Below are positions 9,826 to 14,726 of a stretch of 14,726 nucleotides of DNA, in pieces. Origin of the DNA: Physocladia obscura (taxonomy: Eukaryota > Chytridiomycota > Chytridiomycetes > Chytridiales > Chytriomycetaceae); contig JADGJH010000754.1 of NCBI GenBank assembly GCA_027596945.1, positions 1-14,726 on the forward strand, in the 5' to 3' direction. The notes under the pieces are model-generated. The model had not been told where the DNA came from, did not search any database, and saw only the letters and a program-made list of their open reading frames with translations. The position numbers and the translations under genes were made by a program. The stretch's first letter is position 1; each line of letters opens with the position of its first letter.

Positions 9826-10727
9826 TCAATTCAGTTCATTGAAATTCTTGTTGTTGGTTGCAAGAATTCCCATGAACAATTTTTCAATGTTATCTTTTGT
9901 AATTGAAGAAATGTCAATTACAATTTTGTTCAATGGACCATTGTGTCCAATTTGCAAATGGAATTGATGAATCCCGTTGAAAAGGGACAAATGAAATGGC
10001 ACCAGTAAAAAGGGCCATTGAAATACATTCAGAAAACTGTCACATCATCCCATTGATGTGATGTCACCAGTTTTCTAAGGGGAAATGTCAAAGTGGTGGT
10101 AAATGTACTATAAATAGTGAAACCCACAGCAGACTTACAAAAATACACAAAAACTGATAACTTGTTGTCTGACATCTCTTTCTTAAAGGCTTCCGACTCT
10201 ACTCAACATAAAATGATATTAGGGTATATTTTGGGTTTTATCTCATGCACTCCACCACAGAGTAATGCAGATTTCAACCCCAGCTTTTTACTACTGAGTT
10301 TTTGTCCACCAAGTGAATATTGTGGAGGGCTGGATTTGATGTGTGACAGTTTGAGCAGAACTAGTTGAAAAGTTAATAGTTGCAGAAAAGTCATCTCTAA
10401 GAAATTATATTTTGCAGTCATGTTTTATTCAGCATTTCCAGGGCAAACTTTTTTGGAACCTTCAATAATGTTGCTGCCAATAAACTCAAGACAGAAGGGC
10501 TTGTTTGGGACATTTTTGTCATCAAATACTGCGGTGTCTTTGTATTTGGGGTCATTTGCAGTCATGTGATTGAAATTAATGTAACCATCAGAAAAAGAAA
10601 TTTTTTTTTCTTGGCTTGAGGTGAAATTAAATGCAAGGGTAGTTTTAAATTCTTTAGCTAGCTTGAAGACTCTTAATCTGTTGGAGGTCCAGCAGTCAAA
10701 GCAAGGGTTTTCCAGAGGTGCACTTAT
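9826..10727 (-). pseudogene. Unrecognised coding-like region, possibly a spliced gene or decayed gene
   Basis: I do not recognise this family. Position 10727 follows TTTAG, a possible acceptor, and opens 93 codons with a normal-looking soluble-protein composition and a CFDCW pair. Splicing possible introns 10361-10448 (donor GTTTGC, acceptor ACTAG), 10199-10294 (GTAGTA...GTAG) and 10075-10138 (GTAAGT...CCTTAG) removes several stops. Phase 0 is kept throughout, giving exons 10449-10727, 10295-10360 (starting FCSNCHTSNP, a second Cys pair) and 10139-10198. The last exon reads KTGDITSMG and then meets TGA at 10045-10047. The same frame then stays open for another 72 codons to a TGA at 9826-9828. 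No start codon or first exon is identified. It is either a gene with a premature stop or a degraded element in this repeat island. A competing plus frame (10117-10368, 83 codons) means even the strand is not certain. Confidence 0.35.
10031..10076. repeat. Imperfect 46-bp inverted repeat
   Basis: Outer arms AGAAAACTG (10031-10039) and CAGTTTTCT (10068-10076), inner arms TCACATCA (10040-10047) and TGATGTGA (10054-10061). The loop is 6 nt and one side has a 6-nt bulge. Its role is unknown; it could be a small mobile-element remnant. Confidence 0.6.
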
Positions 10728-10802
10728 CTAAAGATCACAAGCAACAATGTTTTAGGATGAAAAATCTCTGTTATATTGACAATTCCATTTTTTTCCATTT
10801 GA

Positions 10803-11162
10803 GCTTGTATAGTAGCTCCACATAGCTCCAACAGGAGTATAACAGCTGAATGTGTAGGTGATAGAAGCTACATACTAATAGCCAAATGCCAATGCATAGA
10901 TGGAAGTTATGTGCAAAGTATGTTGTCTTTAAATGCAGGCATACAAAATCAAGATGGTCCTCTTGTTAGAGGAGACAGAATTTGGGAAAGCTCAAGAAAT
11001 CCAAATGTGAGATACAAAAATAGAGGGCAAATTTGGCTGACAGCTTACTATAAAACTATAAATGGCAAAGAGCTGGAAAGCAAAATATGTTTTTCAGACT
11101 AAATTAGCAGTAACAACAGGACACTCACTTGGATAAGTGCTCCTATTCTACTTTTCCTCTGG
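10803..11162 (+). pseudogene. Cyanovirin-N homology (CVNH) lectin domain with an in-frame stop
   Basis: The frame is open from the TGA at 10800-10802 to the TAA at 11100-11102, then continues to a TAA at 11163-11165. The translation fits the two-lobed CVNH fold. The first half reads YILIAKCQCIDGSYVQSM then LSLNAGIQNQDGPLVRG. The second half has IWESSRNPNV, then QIWLTAYYKTINGKELESKI. The conserved closing strand appears after the stop as ISSNNRTLTW, exactly where a CVNH domain should end. CVNH proteins are mannose-binding lectins known from cyanobacteria, fungi and ferns. Several positions usually occupied by Cys are replaced (SSRN instead of SCRN). There is no clear start codon or signal peptide, so upstream exons are lost or not visible. 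It is probably a pseudogene, although the stop might be tolerated because only the last strand is lost. Confidence 0.75.
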
Positions 11163-11897
11163 TAACCAGCAATAAAAAAAAAAAAATGTAAGCTCTCAAC
11201 ATAAATTTTGTCTCCACTTTAAATCACCCACATACCAAGAAATCCAATATATTCCAGCATGAACTCCATGAAAGCAGAGATTTAATTAATTTTGTTAATG
11301 ACCAATGTTTATAAAGACCCTCCTATGGACAGTTGTTGGCGGAAGGAGAGTTGAAAGACCACTCATTATTTGCGCACCTGAATTTGTGAAAATAATGGAC
11401 ACTATGTATGGTTTCTGGATTTCGCAGAAATTGACGCAGCTTTGCCACAGAAATTTGCGAATAATAAAACGAGGGTAGTTGTTGGCGACAAAAATAGAGA
11501 AATTGTTGACGTAACTGGTGAGTACATAGTCTAGAATGGAGGCGATCAAGCTGTTAAGCAGCATAGATTTGCTGGATTTGTTTTCGTTCAATTTCAAGGA
11601 CAAAAGTAGCGGCAGATAATTTGAATTTTTTCCAAAAATAGCATTGGAAACAATACACGAACAATGTAATTGGACATTTTTTGCGTTTTACAAAAACCGT
11701 TCTGTGAAGGTTCGTGATGCAAGAAAAAAAAGCCACAACGTGCCAACAGCTTTCGTGTTGCAATCAGGCAACCAATTACCGCAATTATGAACGCACAATC
11801 ACAATATGTGTCAATGATTGAGCCTTCGCCATTCATTCATGATGACCTTCTGAGATAACTAACTAACGCTTTATTGATTTCTTGAATCGCGATTTAG
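11163..11897. other. Intergenic region with a two-strand open frame and the aconitase upstream DNA
   Basis: An A-run follows AAT at 11171-11186. Positions 11295-11603 are open on the minus strand (102 codons). The codon-aligned plus strand also gives protein-like text (GHYVWFLDFAEIDAALPQ) with a GTGAGT donor near 11541, but it is broken by TGA codons. Neither could be assigned. From about 11605 to 11897 lies the presumed aconitase promoter and 5' leader. No TATA box is seen. Confidence 0.45.
11643..11776. promoter_or_regulatory. Possible CCAAT-box cluster upstream of aconitase
   Basis: CCAAT occurs at 11772-11776 (+) and as ATTGG at 11643-11647 and 11669-11673 (minus-strand CCAAT). The nearest lies about 120 nt before the start codon. 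Fungal HAP/CBC complexes bind CCAAT in promoters of respiratory and iron-related genes, including aconitase. The pentamer is short, so chance occurrence is possible. Confidence 0.3.
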
Positions 11898-14680
11898 ATG
11901 CTTCCATTCTTGCCGCGAGTTGCGAAGTCGGGGGCAAAGGTTTGCTAACTAAGGCACCCTTCCCATGTTTGTGTGTATTGCTTACACAGCTTCCTTCTTT
12001 TTCACCTCTGCTTCTTTAGCTTCTGCCAAAGCAGACTTACACTCGCTCCCTCGCCACCTTCTCCAACCAGAAGGTTCAGATATCGAACTTGGAATCTGAC
12101 AAGTTCATTAACTACCAACGTATCGAAGACAACTTGAAGATTGTTCGTGATCGGTGAGTTCATAATTCCTTTCGTAAAATCTACTCAGTGATAACTCATC
12201 CACCGGTTCTTGGGTCCTTCGAATTCCCGGATTGCTTTAACTCGTCTCCTACGTCTTGCTTCCTTTTTTTTTTTCCCAAGCCCCCCATGTGACATAGATA
12301 GCTATTGATAAGAGGCTAAAAATGAAAAACAAAATAAATAAAAAAAAGTCTCGGACACCCGCTCACCCTAGCTGAGAAGATTGTGTATGGCCACTTGGAT
12401 GACGCCAAGAACCAAGATATTGAACGCGGTGCCTCATACTTGAAACTTCGTCCTGACCGAGTCGCTTGTCAAGATGCCACAGCTCAAATGGCTTTACTTC
12501 AGTTTATGTCTGCTGGCCTTCCGTCCGTTGCTGTGCCAACAACTGTTCACTGTGACCACTTGATTGAAGCCCAGAAGGGCGGAGTTGCTGATTTGGCGCG
12601 TGCCAATGATATCAACAAGGAAGTCTATTCGTTCTTGTCATCCTGCTCGCAAAAGTACAACATTGGTTTCTGGAAGCCGGGTTCTGGTATTATCCACCAA
12701 ATTATTCTCGAGAATTACGCTTTCCCAGGTGGTATGATGATCGGAACCGACTCGCACACTCCCAACGCTGGTGGCCTTGGTATGGTTGCTGTTGGTGTTG
12801 GGGGTGCTGACGCAGTTGACGTTATGGCTGATATTCCGTGGGAGCTCAAGTGCCCTAAAGTTATCGGAGTTAAATTGACTGGAAAATTGAGCGGATGGAC
12901 AACGCCTAAAGGTCAGTTTGAAACATTTAGCGAAGAGAAAACATGTCAAGAGCAAAGTAAACGAGTTCAAATAATAAAAAACAAAGGGCACTGAATGCCG
13001 ATTACTTATCAATACATACAGATGTTATCCTCAAGGTTGCTGGTATTCTCACCGTCAAAGGTGGAACTGGTGCTATTGTTGAATACTTTGGATCAGGTGT
13101 TGACTCTATCTCCTGCACCGGAATGGCCACTATTTGCAATATGGGTGCCGAAATCGGTGCGACAACTTCATTGTTCCCATTCAACAGTCGTATGGCTGAC
13201 TACCTTCGTGCTACCAAGCGTGAAAGTATTGCCAACTACGCAACGGCCTTCCAACACAATCTCATTCCAGACGCTGGTGCCAAATACGACCAAGTTATTG
13301 AAATTGATCTCAACACACTTGAACCCCACGTCAATGGACCATTCACCCCAGACCTTGCCACTCCGTTGAGCCAATTCAAGGATGCAGTCATCAAGAATGA
13401 CTGGCCAAGAGAATTAAAAGTTGGTTTGATTGGTTCCTGCACCAACTCGTCGTACGAAGATATGTCCCGTTCTGCTTCTCTCGCCCAGCAGGCTCTTGAT
13501 GCCGGAATTCCAGCAAAAGCTAAATTCACCATCACCCCTGGATCTGAGCAAATTCGTGCCACAATTGAGCGCGATGGACAAACTGCCGTCTTTGACAAAA
13601 TCGGAGGTGTTGTTCTTGCCAACGCGTGTGGTCCTTGCATTGGACAATGGGATCGCCAAGACATCAAGAAAGGAGAGAAAAACTCAATTTTTATTTCTTA
13701 CAACCGTAACTTTACCGGCCGAAATGATGCCAACCCTGCAACCCACGCATTTGTTACCTCGCCAGAACTAGTCACTGCCATGGTGTTCGCAGGTGATCTC
13801 ACTTTCAACCCAATGACAGACACTCTACAAGGGCCAAATGGACCGTTCAAATTTGAAGCGCCAAGCGGAAACGAGCTCCCACCTCGTGGATTTGACCCAG
13901 GTGTTGACACTTACCAAGCTCCGCCGAAAGACCGCAGTTCAGTTGCTGTTGATGTGTCTCCAACCTCTGACCGTCTTCAACTGCTATCTCCATTTGCAAA
14001 ATACAACCCGAAGAATTATGAAAACATTGATGTTCTTATCAAGGTTAAGGGGAAGTGCACGACCGACCACATTTCAATGGCTGGGCCGTGGTTGAAATAC
14101 CGTGGCCACTTGGACAACATTTCGAACAATATGCTGATTGGAGCTATCAACATTTCAAACAACAAAGCCAATTCCATTTATAACAAGCTTACAAATCAAT
14201 TCGAGGCTGTTCCAAAGACTGCTCGTGACTACAAGGCTGCTGGAAAACCATGGGTTGTTATTGGTGACGAAAACTATGGCGAAGGCTCATCCCGTGAGCA
14301 TGCTGCTCTTGAAGTCAGACATTTGGGTGGTGTTGCTGTTATTGTGAAGTCATTTGCACGTATCCATGGTAAGGTCTTTCTAAAAATTATTTTTAATCAA
14401 AATCTAATGACTATTTATTCTAGAAACCAACTTGAAAAAGCAGGGTATGCTTCCACTTACCTTTGCCAATCCGGCTGACTATGACAAGATTAATCCGGAA
14501 GACTTGGTTTCTATTGTTGGACTTGACAGCTTCCAGCCTGGTGTGCCACTGACTCTCCGCGTTACCAAGCCAGAGGGTACTAAGGTGGACATTAAGTTGA
14601 ATCACACATTCAACGCGGGCCAAATTGGATGGTTCAAAGCTGGTTCTGCGCTCAACTTGATGGCAGAGTCTGCAAAATAA
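11898..14680 (+). CDS. ACO1: Mitochondrial aconitate hydratase (aconitase)
   Basis: It interconverts citrate, cis-aconitate and isocitrate in the TCA cycle using a [4Fe-4S] cluster. Exons are 11898-11939, 12020-12153, 12349-12911, 13022-14368 and 14424-14680: 2343 nt and 780 residues, the normal length for the mitochondrial form. Introns of 80, 195, 110 and 55 nt all keep the frame. The first 30 or so residues ([14 protein letters not shown], then [14 protein letters not shown]) are basic and lack acids, fitting a matrix-targeting sequence. Cluster ligands are C386 ([10 protein letters not shown]), C449 and C452 ([11 protein letters not shown]), with the family's 63- and 3-residue spacing. 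Also present are [13 protein letters not shown]193-S194-H195 ([10 protein letters not shown]), the swivel-domain [14 protein letters not shown], and active-site GEGSSREH (S669, S670, R671). One oddity is ALEVRHLGG, where the family usually has ALEPRHLGG. The 195-nt intron ends in an A-rich rather than pyrimidine-rich acceptor. The TTTAG acceptor at 12018-12019 is preferred over CAG at 11987-11989, because the latter would bring an in-frame stop. Confidence 0.97.
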
Positions 14681-14681
14681 A
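14676..14681 (+). terminator. Possible poly(A) signal overlapping the aconitase stop codon
   Basis: AATAAA overlaps the TAA stop at 14678-14680, and a long T-run fills the last 17 bases of the window. This signal is very close to the stop codon, so the true signal may lie beyond the window. Confidence 0.3.
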
Positions 14682-14726
14682 TTTGATGTATTGCTAGTAT
14701 CTCTTTCTGTTTTTTTTTTTTTTTTA

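Noticed and set aside
11171..11186. AAT plus a 13-A run after the CVNH frame as a retrocopied poly(A) tail
   Set aside because: A poly(A) tail would start well downstream of a signal, and homopolymer runs are common throughout this window. No target-site duplication was found.
13123..14478. 451-codon frame as a complete aconitase-like protein
   Set aside because: It is aconitase exon 4 read on into intron 4. The flanking exons supply the rest of the enzyme, including the domain III C-terminus.

Overview
This is nuclear DNA from a eukaryote, most likely a fungus. Genes are split by short GT-AG introns: ten in the three good gene models, mostly 47-110 nt with one of 195 nt. The intergenic DNA is AT-rich with many homopolymer runs. 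The proteins fit a fungus: a mitochondrial aconitase, a TauD-type dioxygenase and a secreted-looking Thr-rich modular protein. An early-diverging (for example chytrid-like) fungus is my inference from overall flavour only.

Layout. Positions 1-1376 hold no convincing gene. Positions 1377-5131 (+) carry a four-exon gene for a modular protein of about 1198 residues: a unique N-terminal domain, then four related domains in the mirror order B-C-C'-B', joined by Thr-rich linkers. The two C exons share 479 bp of perfect identity. Positions 5656-6873 (-) encode a four-exon, 346-residue 2-oxoglutarate/Fe(II) dioxygenase of the TauD/JLP1 type, convergent with the modular gene.

Positions of about 8270-11165 form an island of decayed sequence. 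It holds a frameshifted pogo/Tigger-type DDE transposase (-), a broken coding-like region of unknown family that can be spliced into a Cys-pair-containing protein (-), and a cyanovirin-N homology (CVNH) lectin fragment (+) interrupted by one in-frame stop. Positions 11898-14680 (+) encode complete five-exon mitochondrial aconitase (780 residues) with all three iron-sulfur cysteines.

The genes do not form an obvious pathway. Aconitase is core TCA metabolism, the dioxygenase probably releases sulfite from sulfonates, and the modular protein is probably extracellular. The most novel items are the B-C-C'-B' protein with its apparent gene-conversion tract, followed by the CVNH remnant and the neighbouring unrecognised coding region.
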